From assembly GCA_000023725.1 (NCBI GenBank), contig CP001673.1:1498342-1562341 (forward strand): a stretch of 64,000 bases of DNA, given 5' to 3'. The DNA is from Flavobacteriaceae bacterium 3519-10 (GTDB lineage: Bacteria > Bacteroidota > Bacteroidia > Flavobacteriales > Weeksellaceae). How positions within the stretch are numbered: position 1 is the first letter of the stretch; each line of letters starts with the position of its first letter. A program made the translations under genes and the position numbers. The notes under the pieces were generated by a model. The model was not told the DNA's origin. It saw nothing but the letters and a program-made list of their open reading frames with translations, and made no database searches. Positions 1-9,811 of this stretch are shown piece by piece.

Positions 1-574
1 CAGGCGCTGCGGTTACAGATTCCTGCATAATCGAGATATCATCAACATAGATATCTCCGTTTGCACTTCCCACTACCCACGCACCGATTCCGTAGCTCTG
101 TCCCGGCTGCATTTTTCCGTCTGGAATGGTTGCAGTTTTCACAGCACACGTTGTAATTTCGGCTGTTCCAAGTACAGTGCCCGGGCTAACATATTCCACG
201 CTCCACTGGTTGGTGCTCGCAAGGTAGGTAAACAGGGCAACGTATAGCGTCCCGTTTGATCCTGCTGCTTTTTTGTAGTTAAAGCTCACATCAACAGCCT
301 GGCCGTTGTTGGGTTTGCCAAATTCTTCTTCAAGAACGTCTGTAAGTACCATCCAACCAGTTTGCGTTACTACAGTATTATTCGAGTTTATCGCGCCGAT
401 TTGAAGTTGACCTCCCAATGTTCCCGAGCAAGCAGCTGCTGCGGTAATTGTTCCCCCGCCGAACTGCGCATACTGACTAACATTTGTGGCATCTTCGAAG
501 TCACCCACATGGGTAAGTTGTGCCTGTGTTCCGAACCCTAAAGCAAGGAAACAAGAAAGTAATACTTTTTTCAT
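1..574 (-). CDS. Secreted protein, N-terminal part (runs off the left edge)
   Basis: Only the first 191 codons are in the window; the rest lies to the left. The protein begins MKKVLLSCFLALGFGTQAQ, a clear signal peptide cleaved after the AQ typical of Bacteroidetes exported proteins. The mature part is rich in Gly, Thr, Asn and Val and reads like the beta-sandwich domains that precede repeats in large surface or type IX secreted proteins (phrases such as GDFEDATNVSQYAQFGGG and DIYVDDISIMQES). It is probably cell-surface or secreted, but the missing C-terminus would be needed to see a sorting domain. Divergent from the E1 dehydrogenase gene across 298 bases. Confidence 0.75.
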   Translation of the reverse strand, partial: MKKVLLSCFLALGFGTQAQLTHVGDFEDATNVSQYAQFGGGTITAAAACSGTLGGQLQIGAINSNNTVVTQTGWMVLTDVLEEEFGKPNNGQAVDVSFNYKKAAGSNGTLYVALFTYLASTNQWSVEYVSPGTVLGTAEITTCAVKTATIPDGKMQPGQSYGIGAWVVGSANGDIYVDDISIMQESVTAAP

Positions 575-872
575 ATCGTAACATTTTTAAATTGTGAGGT
601 AAATATAAAATAAAAATTTGAGATTCAAAATTTCGTGTTTAAAATGTAAAAACAGTACATATACACCAAAATTAATCGACATCTACAGTATTTTTCCGAA
701 CGATTGAGCCCGTTTGTTAAGCCGTAGTTTAATTTTATAAGAATGCTTTGTAAACTTTCAGGTGCGTTTTATGTATCTTGTTTAACTTCAAACTTACCTT
801 AAGTTTATTATTGCCATCGTCTACACAACGACGATTTCTTACTTCAACCGAAATTTTTATCTTTGTTACCAT
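575..872. other. Divergent intergenic region, no gene seen
   Basis: 298 bases between two divergent genes. AT-rich near the minus-strand gene. The only recognisable elements are a TATCTTTG -7 box for the E1 gene at 858-865 and a short inverted repeat (ATCGTC at 816-821, GACGAT at 830-835) just upstream of that promoter. No ORF or RNA gene is visible. Confidence 0.5.
858..865 (+). promoter_or_regulatory. -7 promoter box for the fused E1 gene
   Basis: TATCTTTG matches the Bacteroidetes -7 consensus TAnnTTTG and lies only 7 bases before the ATG at 873, so the transcript would be almost leaderless. Confidence 0.5.
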
Positions 873-2945
873 ATGGAAATCGATACTCAGCACAAAGTTT
901 CGCAGGAAATTTTACTCAAAGCTTTTAATCATATGATGCTGGCCAAAGCAATGGCCGATATTTATGAAGAAAACCGAAGCATCACCACCTATGTGCACAG
1001 CACTTCGCGCGGCCATGAAGCCATTCAGTTGGCAACCGCCTACCAACTCACAAAGGAAGACTGGGTTTCGCCATATTACCGGGACGACAGCCTTCTGCTT
1101 GGCATTGGATTCGAACCCTACCGACTGATGCTTCAGCTGCTTGCAAAAGCCGACGATCCTTTTTCCGGAGGGCGCTCATATTACTCGCACCCCTCGAGTT
1201 TAGAAGAGAACCTTCCAAAAATAATCCACCAGAGTTCTGCGACCGGAATGCAGGCAATACCGACAACCGGCGTTGCTCAAGGAATTAAATATATTCAGGA
1301 ATTCAACCTGAAAACGTATGAAAACAACCCGATTGCAATCTGCAGCATGGGCGATAATTCGGTCACAGAAGGCGAAGTTTCGGAAGCTTTTCAGTTTGCA
1401 GCACTTCATCAGCTCCCGATTATATTTCTCGTGCAGGACAATGAATGGGGTATTTCTGTTACCAAAGAAGAGGCGCGCACCTCAGACGCATATGAGTTCG
1501 TCGCAGGTTTCACAGGTCTGAACCGTGTACGCGTTGACGGAACCGATTTCGTGGCCAGTTATGAAGCGATGAAAAAAGCGGTTGATTTCGTGCGTGAAGA
1601 AGGCCAGCCTGTGGTCGTCTGTGCTAAAACAGTATTGATCGGCCATCACACTTCGGGCGTGAGGCGCGAATTCTACCGGGATGAAGAAAACCTCACCACG
1701 CATCGGGCAAAAGACCCCGGTGTTATTTTGAGAAAAAGATTGATTGAGGATGGCGTTGCCGAAAATATTCTGAATGAGATTGAAAAAAATGCGCGTCAAC
1801 AGGCTGAAAAAGATTTTAAGAAAGCAATTGCAGCAGAAGATCCGAAACCTGACACTGTAAAAAACCACATTTTCGCGCCCACTCCCGTAACAGAAGAAAC
1901 GGGCACAAGGGTACCGGAAAACCAGGAGAAAATAGTGATGGTCGATGCAGCTATCCACGCGATTCAGGAAATTATGTGGAAACATCCCGAAGCGTTGCTT
2001 TACGGACAGGATGTTGGCGAGCGGATTGGCGGCGTGTTCCGCGAGACCGTGACCTTAGGTAAAAAATTTGGCAAAAAAAGAGTTTTCAACACGCCGATTC
2101 AGGAAGCCTACATCATTGGCTCGACGGTCGGGATGAGTGCCGTAGGCTTAAAACCCATTGTAGAAGTGCAGTTTGCCGATTACATTTACCCGGGCATCAA
2201 TCAGCTTATTACAGAAATTTCAAAATCGAATTATTTAAGCAACGGAAAATTTCCGGTGAGCAATATTATCCGTGTGCCTATTGGCGCTTATGGCGGTGGC
2301 GGGCCTTATCACAGTGGCAGTGTAGAAAGTATTCTCGCCAACATTAAAGGCATAAAAATCGCCTACCCGAGTAACGCTGCAGATTTCAAGGGACTGCTGA
2401 AAGCGGCGTACTACGACCCAAATCCGGTGATTATGCTTGAGCATAAAGGCTTATATTGGAGCAAAGTACCTGGCACCGAAGATGCTAAAACCATAGAACC
2501 TGCCGAGGATTATATTCTGCCGCTGGGTAAAGGAAACGTCATTGTTGAAGCCGACAGATCCGAGACTGACAAAGGCCGGAGCATGCTCGTGGTAACATAC
2601 GGTATGGGTGTTTACTGGGCGAAAGAGGCCGCTAAAAATTTTCCAGGTCAGGTTGAAATTATCGATTTACGGACGTTGATCCCACTGGATGAAGATTTAG
2701 TTTTCAAAAGTGTAAAAAAACACGGAAAATGCTTGGTATTAACCGAAGAGCAGCTTAATAACTCTTTTGCTGAAGCTTTTGCACACCGCATTTCGAAAAA
2801 CTGTTTCAAATATCTCGACGCGCCGGTTGAGGCTATGGGAGCAATGGATCTGCCCGCAGTTCCTATTAATTTGATTCTCGAAAAAGAAATGTTGCCAAAT
2901 GCATCTAAAGTTTCAGACCGCATCCGGGAAATGCTTGCGCAATAA
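873..2945 (+). CDS. Fused 2-oxoacid dehydrogenase E1 (alpha + beta), branched-chain type
   Basis: Thiamine-diphosphate-dependent E1 of a 2-oxoacid dehydrogenase complex, decarboxylating a 2-oxoacid and passing the acyl group to lipoyl-E2. Alpha and beta subunits, usually separate, are joined in one 690-residue chain: alpha at about 15-330, with the TPP/Mg motif starting GDNSVTEG and ending near VQDNEWG, then a linker and beta at about 350-690 (DAAIHAIQEIMWKHPE, GQDVGERIGGVFR, EVQFADYIYPG). The motif has GDN where most E1 alphas have GDG. Fused E1s of this kind are common in Flavobacteriia and usually annotated as branched-chain/2-oxoisovalerate dehydrogenase; the substrate cannot be fixed from sequence. 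No E2 or E3 gene is adjacent. Confidence 0.88.
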   Translation: MEIDTQHKVSQEILLKAFNHMMLAKAMADIYEENRSITTYVHSTSRGHEAIQLATAYQLTKEDWVSPYYRDDSLLLGIGFEPYRLMLQLLAKADDPFSGGRSYYSHPSSLEENLPKIIHQSSATGMQAIPTTGVAQGIKYIQEFNLKTYENNPIAICSMGDNSVTEGEVSEAFQFAALHQLPIIFLVQDNEWGISVTKEEARTSDAYEFVAGFTGLNRVRVDGTDFVASYEAMKKAVDFVREEGQPVVVCAKTVLIGHHTSGVRREFYRDEENLTTHRAKDPGVILRKRLIEDGVAENILNEIEKNARQQAEKDFKKAIAAEDPKPDTVKNHIFAPTPVTEETGTRVPENQEKIVMVDAAIHAIQEIMWKHPEALLYGQDVGERIGGVFRETVTLGKKFGKKRVFNTPIQEAYIIGSTVGMSAVGLKPIVEVQFADYIYPGINQLITEISKSNYLSNGKFPVSNIIRVPIGAYGGGGPYHSGSVESILANIKGIKIAYPSNAADFKGLLKAAYYDPNPVIMLEHKGLYWSKVPGTEDAKTIEPAEDYILPLGKGNVIVEADRSETDKGRSMLVVTYGMGVYWAKEAAKNFPGQVEIIDLRTLIPLDEDLVFKSVKKHGKCLVLTEEQLNNSFAEAFAHRISKNCFKYLDAPVEAMGAMDLPAVPINLILEKEMLPNASKVSDRIREMLAQ

Positions 2946-3039
2946 AATTCAAATAAATCCGCGGTTCAATACTCTTGAGTTGGAACTTATCTTCTGTTTT
3001 TAGACTTTAAAAAAAAGCCGACAGCGATTGATTTTTATT

Positions 3040-3047
3040 TATTTTTG
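3040..3047 (+). promoter_or_regulatory. -7 promoter box for ligA
   Basis: TATTTTTG, a full match to TAnnTTTG, 74 bases before the ligA ATG. No convincing TTG element is seen at the expected upstream spacing. Confidence 0.5.
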
Positions 3048-3121
3048 TACGAATTGGTGCTGATTCGTATCTTTCTATGCGTGCGCATTTCAGCCAAATT
3101 CATTTTTAAATTTTATACAAA

Positions 3122-5125
3122 ATGCCCGAAAATATTCAGCAAAAAATAGATGCACTCCGCAAGGAAATCCATCAGCACAATTACAGCTATTATTCCCTTG
3201 ATGAGCCGACGATTTCCGATTTTGAATTCGATTTAAAACTTAAAGAACTTCAGGATCTCGAACTGCAGTTCCCCGAATTTTACGACAATAACTCTCCTAC
3301 TTTGCGCGTTGGCGGACAAATCACAAAAAACTTCCCGACGGTGCAGCATCAGTTCCGGATGTTTTCACTCGATAATTCCTATGATTTTAACGATCTTGAA
3401 GAATGGGAAAAACGCATCAGAAAAACTCTTAACGAACCGGTAGAATTTGTTGCAGAATTAAAATACGACGGCGCATCGATTTCAATTTTATATGAAAATG
3501 GGAAACTTAACGAAGCGGTTACCCGTGGCGACGGTTTTCAGGGCGACGAAATAACCTCAAACGTTAAAACCATCTCGCAAATCCCGATGCAGCTGCACGG
3601 CGATTTCCCTGAAAGATTTTTTATGCGCGGTGAGATTTATCTTACCCATCAGAATTTCGAAAAAATAAATAAGCGCCGCGAAGAAGAAGGCCTGGATCCG
3701 TTTATGAATCCACGCAACACCGCTTCCGGATCACTAAAAATGCAGGATTCTGGCGAAGTGCGCAAACGCGGACTTTCTGCGGTACTTTATCAGTTTATTT
3801 CTGAAAACACGGCTGCTCAAACTCATTGGGAACTTCTACAAAAAGCTAAATCGTGGGGTTTCAGAATTTCCGATCAGGCAAAACTGTGCGCAGATCTTGA
3901 TGAGGTAAAGGCATTCATTAATTTTTGGGATGAAAACCGGCATACACTCGCATTCGATATTGACGGTATCGTAGTGAAGGTGAACGATTTAGCACAACAA
4001 CGCGTCCTGGGCTATACCGCAAAATCGCCTCGCTGGGCAATGGCTTATAAATACAAGGCCGAAAAAGCTGAAACTGAACTTCAGACGGTCACTTATCAGG
4101 TCGGAAGAACCGGCGCCATAACGCCCGTTGCAAACCTAAAACCCGTACTTTTGGCCGGGACCGTTGTGAAGCGTGCAAGTCTTCATAACGAAGACATCAT
4201 CAGAAAACTCGGGCTTTATGAACATGACTTTGTGTATGTGGAAAAAGGCGGCGAAATTATTCCGAAGATTGTAGGTGTAAATCTTGCGAAGAGAAATCCC
4301 GCGAATGCCGAAATCCAGTACATCAAAAACTGCCCGGAATGCAGCACAGCACTGATCCGCGTCGAAGATCAGGCGATCCATTTCTGCCCGAACGAGCTGC
4401 ACTGTCCGCCACAGGTAATCGGAAGGATGATTCATTATGTTTCAAGAAAAGCTTTAAATATAGAAAATCTGGGAAGCGAAACGATTGAACAGCTGTATCG
4501 CGAAAAACTCGTTGAAAACCCCGCAGACTTTTATGCACTGACTAAAGAACAGCTTTTGCCACTTGAGCGGATGGCCGAAAAATCTGCCCAGAACATTATA
4601 ACAGGTATTGAAAAATCAAAAGAAATTGCATTTGAAAAGGTGCTTTTCGGGATTGGAATAAAGCATGTGGGCGAAACGGTTGCTAAAAAACTGGTTAAGA
4701 ATTTCAATTCGATTGATGACTTAAAAAATGCGACAGCTGCAGAACTTGTTCAGGTTGAAGATATCGGCCTGAAAATCGCTGAAAGCATCACCGAATTTTT
4801 TAAGAATCCAGAAAATGTCTTGATGATAGAGCGGCTGAAATCTTACGGAGTTAAGCTCGAAAAAGGCGCCGACACCCACGAAGTGCTTAGCAATGCGCTG
4901 GATGGAAAGACCTTTCTTTTCACCGGAAAACTATCTCTTTTCACGCGTGATGATGCCGAAGAAATGGTAGAAAAGCACGGAGGTAAAAATATTTCAGCGG
5001 TATCTAAAAACCTTGATTTTCTTGTAGTGGGCGAAAAAGCCGGCAGCAAACTTAAAAAAGCACAGGAAATCGGCACCATCACCATTCTGGACGAACAGCA
5101 GTTTTTGGATTTACTTCAAGCCTGA
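3122..5125 (+). CDS. ligA: NAD+-dependent DNA ligase LigA
   Basis: Seals nicks in DNA during replication and repair using NAD+. At 667 residues it has the normal family length and full domain order: N-terminal Ia domain (HNYSYYSLDEPTISDFEFD), adenylation domain with the nucleophile motif KYDG (Lys114), OB fold, four-cysteine zinc finger (CPEC followed by CPNELHC), helix-hairpin-helix region at about 440-580, and a C-terminal BRCT domain (FLFTGKLSLFTRDDAEEMVE). The ATG is preceded by its own promoter box, and the M17 peptidase starts 32 bases after the stop, so the two may be co-transcribed. Housekeeping gene, no oddities. Confidence 0.97.
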   Translation: MPENIQQKIDALRKEIHQHNYSYYSLDEPTISDFEFDLKLKELQDLELQFPEFYDNNSPTLRVGGQITKNFPTVQHQFRMFSLDNSYDFNDLEEWEKRIRKTLNEPVEFVAELKYDGASISILYENGKLNEAVTRGDGFQGDEITSNVKTISQIPMQLHGDFPERFFMRGEIYLTHQNFEKINKRREEEGLDPFMNPRNTASGSLKMQDSGEVRKRGLSAVLYQFISENTAAQTHWELLQKAKSWGFRISDQAKLCADLDEVKAFINFWDENRHTLAFDIDGIVVKVNDLAQQRVLGYTAKSPRWAMAYKYKAEKAETELQTVTYQVGRTGAITPVANLKPVLLAGTVVKRASLHNEDIIRKLGLYEHDFVYVEKGGEIIPKIVGVNLAKRNPANAEIQYIKNCPECSTALIRVEDQAIHFCPNELHCPPQVIGRMIHYVSRKALNIENLGSETIEQLYREKLVENPADFYALTKEQLLPLERMAEKSAQNIITGIEKSKEIAFEKVLFGIGIKHVGETVAKKLVKNFNSIDDLKNATAAELVQVEDIGLKIAESITEFFKNPENVLMIERLKSYGVKLEKGADTHEVLSNALDGKTFLFTGKLSLFTRDDAEEMVEKHGGKNISAVSKNLDFLVVGEKAGSKLKKAQEIGTITILDEQQFLDLLQA

Positions 5126-5157
5126 AACGCCCAATTTATTTAAAACTACTATCTCTA

Positions 5158-6576
5158 ATGATCAATATTCAAATCAGCAATAAACTTTCAGAAAACCACC
5201 GCCAGGAATTTTCATTTTTCACCGAAAGTTCGTGGGCAAATCTTAACGAAACTTTCAATAACATTCCACCTGCGCATTTTTCAGCAAAAAAAGATGAGAC
5301 CTTTGTTGCCGTTTTAAATGATGTTGTGCATTATTTTATCGGTTTAGGTAAAGATCCTCAAAACTTTGAAATTCAAGCAACTGCCTCGAAATTTTCCAAC
5401 GATTTCAGGAAAAAAATCCAGTCGCAGGACACGTTGCTGAATATGGCAAATTTAAATGAAGGACAGATAAAAAGCATTATTGAAGGGTTGTATTTAGGAA
5501 CTTACAATTATCCTTTCAAAGGAGATCATCCCTTTTTCAATCTGAAATTCACTCTGGTTTCGGATGCATTAAATGAGGAAGACCTCCAAAATTTACAACA
5601 ACGTACAAAAGCCCTGTGCGAAGGTCAATTTACGTGCATGGAATGGCTGAACAAACCGCAAAACCACAAACGCATCCCTCAGATCACTCAGTTCTTCCAC
5701 TCAGTTGCGGAAAAATATGGTTTGAAAATCTCCGTTTTTGACCGGCAAAAATGCCTCGAACTGGGCCTGGGTGCATTTTTGGCGGTAAATCAGGGCAGTT
5801 CGCAGGACGCCGCATTTACAGTCATCGAATATAATTGTGGCAGAACAGATGCAAAAACGGTTGGTCTCGTTGGTAAATGTGTACTATTCGACACCGGCGG
5901 AATTTCAATTAAAAACTCAGAGAACCTGCACTATATGAAATCTGACATGGGTGGCGCAACTGCGGTGATCGGTACCTTAATTTCAGCAGCAGAACTTAAG
6001 CTACCCGTTAATATAATCGCCGTTTTGCCGGTGACCGACAATGCAGTTTCCAACGAGGCTTACCTTCCGAGCGATGTGGTGAAAGCTTACAACGGCAAAA
6101 CCATTGAAGTGCTGGATACCGATGCTGAAGGACGTATGACGCTGGCTGACGGCCTTTCGTATCTTGCCAAAAACTACCAAACGGATGCCCTGATCGATCT
6201 GGCAACATTAACCGGAAGCTCGGTAAGAATGTTCGGCGGAACCTGCGCCGCTTACTTTTCGAATAACGCGGAACTGCGGCAGGCGCTTGAAAAATCAGGC
6301 GATTTAACAAACCAACGGTTGTGGAATCTGCCGCTGTGGGACGTTTGGAAAGACGAATTCAAATCGGATGTGGCAGACTTTAAGAATATCTCATTAAAGC
6401 CTTACGGCGACTGTATTGTTGCAGCTAAATTCCTCGAGCAGTTTATCGAAGAACATGCAAGCTGGGCACACCTCGATATAGCCGGAACGGCGTTCGGAAA
6501 TGTCCCCTATATGAAAGAAAAAGGCGCAACCGGTTATGGGGTGCAGTTGCTGGTAAATTTTTTAGAAAATTTTTAA
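5158..6576 (+). CDS. M17 family leucyl aminopeptidase
   Basis: Cytosolic two-metal aminopeptidase of the PepA/M17 family that trims N-terminal residues from peptides. The 472-residue product has a divergent N-terminal half and a conserved catalytic C-terminal half: GKCVLFDTGGISIK (metal-binding Lys and Asp), MKSDMGGATAV, and VLDTDAEGRMTLADGL (metal ligands plus catalytic Arg). In the last motif the usual Asn of NTDAEGR is Asp. Starts 32 bases after ligA. The end, GVQLLVNFLENF, is typical of the family. It lies directly upstream of the ATP-grasp cluster, but 144 bases separate them and I see no direct functional evidence of a link. Confidence 0.9.
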   Translation: MINIQISNKLSENHRQEFSFFTESSWANLNETFNNIPPAHFSAKKDETFVAVLNDVVHYFIGLGKDPQNFEIQATASKFSNDFRKKIQSQDTLLNMANLNEGQIKSIIEGLYLGTYNYPFKGDHPFFNLKFTLVSDALNEEDLQNLQQRTKALCEGQFTCMEWLNKPQNHKRIPQITQFFHSVAEKYGLKISVFDRQKCLELGLGAFLAVNQGSSQDAAFTVIEYNCGRTDAKTVGLVGKCVLFDTGGISIKNSENLHYMKSDMGGATAVIGTLISAAELKLPVNIIAVLPVTDNAVSNEAYLPSDVVKAYNGKTIEVLDTDAEGRMTLADGLSYLAKNYQTDALIDLATLTGSSVRMFGGTCAAYFSNNAELRQALEKSGDLTNQRLWNLPLWDVWKDEFKSDVADFKNISLKPYGDCIVAAKFLEQFIEEHASWAHLDIAGTAFGNVPYMKEKGATGYGVQLLVNFLENF

Positions 6577-6720
6577 AATAAAATTAGCACAGTACAAATT
6601 TTCTCTGTATAATTGATAGTGAGTTTTTCGAATAATTAAACTTTGTTAAAAATCTTTCAGGATTAGTTAACAGATTTTAAAATTTATTCGCAATAATTCA
6701 GCATAATCAAATAAACACAT

Positions 6721-7932
6721 ATGGCGGAAAATACTGTGGTTTGCATCGCCAGCTACTACAAGGGCTACGATTTTATAGACGAGTTGCACAAGTTGGGCAA
6801 CAAAATTATCCTGATCACCTCCGAAAACATTAAGGAAAAGAACTGGCCGTGGCATGCGATCGACGAGGTTTTTTACATGCACGAAACAGAACCATCGGTT
6901 TGGGATCTTAATCATCTGGTGCAGGGTTTTTCACATTTAATGATCAGCCGCAAAATCGACGCGCTGGTAGCCCTCGACGATTATGACGTAGAAAAAGCCG
7001 CGATGGTGCGCGAAACCTTCCGTATCCCGGGCATGGGCCAGACCACGCACCGCTACTTCCGCGATAAACTGGCCATGCGTCAGATGGCAAAGGATTCTGG
7101 TATAGACGTTCCGGAATTTTCCTCAATTTTCAATGATGAAGTTGTGCAGAATTTCACGGCGAAAGTGCCGGCGCCATGGGTACTTAAACCGCGTTCCGAA
7201 GCATCTGCCACCGGAATCATTAAAATAAATTCAACTGACGAACTGCGTGCAGCCATCGAAAAAACAGGCACCGAACGTTACCGTTTTCTGCTTGAGAGTT
7301 TTAAACCTGGCGATGTTTTTCATGTAGACAGTCTGGTTTATAACCGTGAAATCGTATTCACTTCGGCTTCCCAGTATCTGTCGCCGCCCATGCAGATATC
7401 TCACGATGGCGGCGTTTTCCGCACCAAAACCCTGAGCCGCTCATCAGACGAGTACAAAGCCCTACACACCGCCAATGCAAAAGTTTTAAAGAGTTTCGGT
7501 TTGGTAAACGGTGCAACTCACACAGAATTTATACGTGGAAATGCAGATGGAAAATGGTATTTTCTGGAGACCTCTTCACGTGTAGGTGGCGCTCATATCC
7601 CCGATCTTGTAGAAGCCTCAAGCGGCATAAACCTTTGGCGGGAATGGGCCAGAATTGAAAACGCACTGCTAAATCACACAGAATATCAGGCGCCAGAGCC
7701 AACCGACTTTTTCTCTGGATTAATCATTGCTTTGATTAAAGAGCAGAATGTGAGACAGGAAGAATTTGAATGCGAAGAAGTACTGAAATTTCTGCCGCTA
7801 GATTACCACGCTGCAATTGTTTATAAATCTGAAAGCGGCGCGAAAATACAGCAGCGTCTTGATGAGGCAGCAGAAAAAATTACGGGTAACTATCTTAATA
7901 TTCTGCCACCACGGGGAAAACCAAGTTCATAG
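6721..7932 (+). CDS. ATP-grasp ligase (carbamoyl-phosphate-synthase/PurK-like)
   Basis: 403-residue ATP-grasp enzyme, expected to activate a carboxylate as acyl-phosphate and join it to an amine. N-terminal Rossmann-like pre-ATP-grasp domain (residues 1-110, opening MAENTVVCIASYYKGYDFID), then ATP-grasp domain with the nucleotide-binding strand WVLKPRSEASATGI (about 153-166), a conserved Glu near 192, and the Mg/ATP site HTEF (267-270) plus FLETSSRVGGAHIPD (281-295). The family includes L-amino-acid ligases; the substrate is not predictable. It is first of six consecutive same-strand genes (to 13025) rich in amide-bond-forming enzymes, which suggests one step of a shared biosynthetic pathway. 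Confidence 0.85.
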   Translation: MAENTVVCIASYYKGYDFIDELHKLGNKIILITSENIKEKNWPWHAIDEVFYMHETEPSVWDLNHLVQGFSHLMISRKIDALVALDDYDVEKAAMVRETFRIPGMGQTTHRYFRDKLAMRQMAKDSGIDVPEFSSIFNDEVVQNFTAKVPAPWVLKPRSEASATGIIKINSTDELRAAIEKTGTERYRFLLESFKPGDVFHVDSLVYNREIVFTSASQYLSPPMQISHDGGVFRTKTLSRSSDEYKALHTANAKVLKSFGLVNGATHTEFIRGNADGKWYFLETSSRVGGAHIPDLVEASSGINLWREWARIENALLNHTEYQAPEPTDFFSGLIIALIKEQNVRQEEFECEEVLKFLPLDYHAAIVYKSESGAKIQQRLDEAAEKITGNYLNILPPRGKPSS

Positions 7933-8009
7933 CGCCACTTTCACATGTTAGCAGTTTTCTGTGCATGTTACTTTTATATTGTCGGGTCCTGATTAAAAAA
8001 TAGATTATT

Positions 8010-8732
8010 ATGCCAAGAATTGAACACACCGATTTTTATTCTCACATCCTCGGGATTAAACTTAATGTGGAAGTTACCGGACACTACGGCTACCCTATTA
8101 TTATGTTTCCGACCTCGCAGGGACAGTACAGGCAAAACCACGATTTCAAGCTAAATGACAGTATCAGTTCGTTGGTGGAAGAAGGCAAAGTAAAACTCTA
8201 TAACCTGGAAACGATCGATGTGTACAGCTTTTATGATAAGAAAATACATCCCTCCGAAAGGATACGGAATTATGAAAAGTACATGCAATTTCTCGCCCAG
8301 GAATTTGTTCCGTATCTGCAGAAGATGCATTCTGAACACCGTGTAGCGGTAGCGGGCGCCAGTTTTGGTGGATATCATGCAGCTAATTTTGCGTTCAGGT
8401 TTCCCGATCTGGTTTCACATCTGTTCTGTCTGTCGGGTGCCTTTTCTATCCGTAACTTTATGGACGGTTACGATCATGAACTCGTATATTTTAACTGCCC
8501 CCGAGAATTTGTATTGAACGATGAAGCCTGGAAATATAGGCATATGCATATTGTTTTAAGCACTTCTGACGAGGATATCTGTCTTGATCAGACAAAAGAG
8601 ATGTCCGGCATACTTCACTCCAAAGGTATCGATCACTGGTATGACGAACAGAAATGGATCAGCCACGACTGGCCGCTGTGGCGCATGGTTTTCCCAAAGT
8701 TTGTCGGAAGGTTTTTTGCAAAAGCAGATTAG
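8010..8732 (+). CDS. Esterase-like alpha/beta hydrolase
   Basis: 240-residue alpha/beta-hydrolase of the putative esterase (esterase D/PHB-depolymerase-like) group. The nucleophile elbow GASFGG places the catalytic Ser at residue 118; STSDED (about 184-189) provides the acid and SHDW (His219) the base, so the triad looks intact. No signal peptide, so probably cytosolic. It sits between two ATP-grasp genes (77 bases after the first, 88 before the second). In that context it could release or trim a peptide or ester product, or remove a protecting or carrier group; this is inference from neighbours only. Confidence 0.8.
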   Translation: MPRIEHTDFYSHILGIKLNVEVTGHYGYPIIMFPTSQGQYRQNHDFKLNDSISSLVEEGKVKLYNLETIDVYSFYDKKIHPSERIRNYEKYMQFLAQEFVPYLQKMHSEHRVAVAGASFGGYHAANFAFRFPDLVSHLFCLSGAFSIRNFMDGYDHELVYFNCPREFVLNDEAWKYRHMHIVLSTSDEDICLDQTKEMSGILHSKGIDHWYDEQKWISHDWPLWRMVFPKFVGRFFAKAD

Positions 8733-8820
8733 AAGGTAAAGAGACATCATACGAAACGTACAGGACAGCTGAGAAAGCAACAATCAAAACACATTTGAAT
8801 ATTAAACTAAAACAACAGCT

Positions 8821-9774
8821 ATGGCAAAGAAAGTAGGAATATTATTTGGGATGGAAGACACCTTTCCGTGGGCTTTCATCGATAAAGTGAACGAACTCGG
8901 TAAAGGCAAGGTGATTGCTGAGCCTGTAATGATCGATAAACTGGAACAGGGCGCAGATTATGGATATGCCGTTATAATTGACCGGATTTCGCAAGACGTT
9001 CCGTTTTACAGGGCGTATCTTAAAAATGCAGCATTGAACGGCACTTACGTTGTAAATAACCCATTCTGGTGGAGTGCTGACGAAAAGTTTTTTAACAATG
9101 CACTGATGTCTAAATTAGGCATTCCGCTGCCCAAAACGGTATTGCTGCCTTCTAACGACAGACCAGCCAATACGACGGAGACTTCATTCCGTAATCTCAA
9201 ATTTCCGCTGGACTGGGGATATATTTTCGATTATATCGGATTTCCGGCTTATATGAAACCGCATGACGGCGGTGGCTGGAAAAGTGTTTACCGTGTAGAA
9301 AATCCCGAAGACATGTGGCACAAACTCGGCGAAACTGAGGAACTTGTGATGATGTTGCAGGAAGAAATTGTTTTCGACGATTACTACCGCGTATACTGTC
9401 TCGGCAAAAAATATGTGCACATCATGCCTTATGAACCGCGCAATGAGCATCATTTAAGATATGCAACTACGCACCAGACCGAAGGCAAAGAACTCGAAAA
9501 ACTGCTGAAAATAATTCACGATTATACCATCAAAATGAATGAAGCATTGGGATACGATTTTAACACCGTAGAATTTGCCGTAAGAGATGGCATCCCTATC
9601 GCGATTGACTTCTGTAATCCGGCTCCGGACGCGGATCTGAAGTCGGTGGGAGAAGAAAATTTCGCGTGGATCGTAGAACATGCTGCGAAGTTCGCGATTG
9701 AAAAAGCTAACGAATATAAACCCGGGAAAACCAACATTTCGTGGGGAACTTTTGTAAAAAACGGACTTAAATAA
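8821..9774 (+). CDS. RimK-like ATP-grasp ligase
   Basis: 317-residue ATP-grasp protein resembling the RimK/glutathione-synthetase branch. An N-terminal pre-ATP-grasp part (MAKKVGILFGMEDTFPWAFI) is followed by the nucleotide-binding segment PAYMKPHDGGGWKSVYRV (about 142-159), an adenine-contact stretch LQEEIVFDDYYRVYCLG, and the metal-binding end EFAVRDGIPIAIDFCNPAPD (251-270). RimK-like enzymes add amino acids to small molecules or protein C-termini; the actual acceptor is unknown. Starts 88 bases after the hydrolase and ends 37 bases before the GCS2-type ligase, so the three very likely share a transcript. Confidence 0.85.
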   Translation: MAKKVGILFGMEDTFPWAFIDKVNELGKGKVIAEPVMIDKLEQGADYGYAVIIDRISQDVPFYRAYLKNAALNGTYVVNNPFWWSADEKFFNNALMSKLGIPLPKTVLLPSNDRPANTTETSFRNLKFPLDWGYIFDYIGFPAYMKPHDGGGWKSVYRVENPEDMWHKLGETEELVMMLQEEIVFDDYYRVYCLGKKYVHIMPYEPRNEHHLRYATTHQTEGKELEKLLKIIHDYTIKMNEALGYDFNTVEFAVRDGIPIAIDFCNPAPDADLKSVGEENFAWIVEHAAKFAIEKANEYKPGKTNISWGTFVKNGLK

Positions 9775-9811
9775 GCATTTGCAATAACTCCGAAAAAAAA
9801 ACACAAATAAG

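Noticed and set aside
816-835. Six-bp inverted repeat upstream of the E1 promoter as an operator
   Set aside because: Too short to separate from chance; recorded only in the intergenic description.
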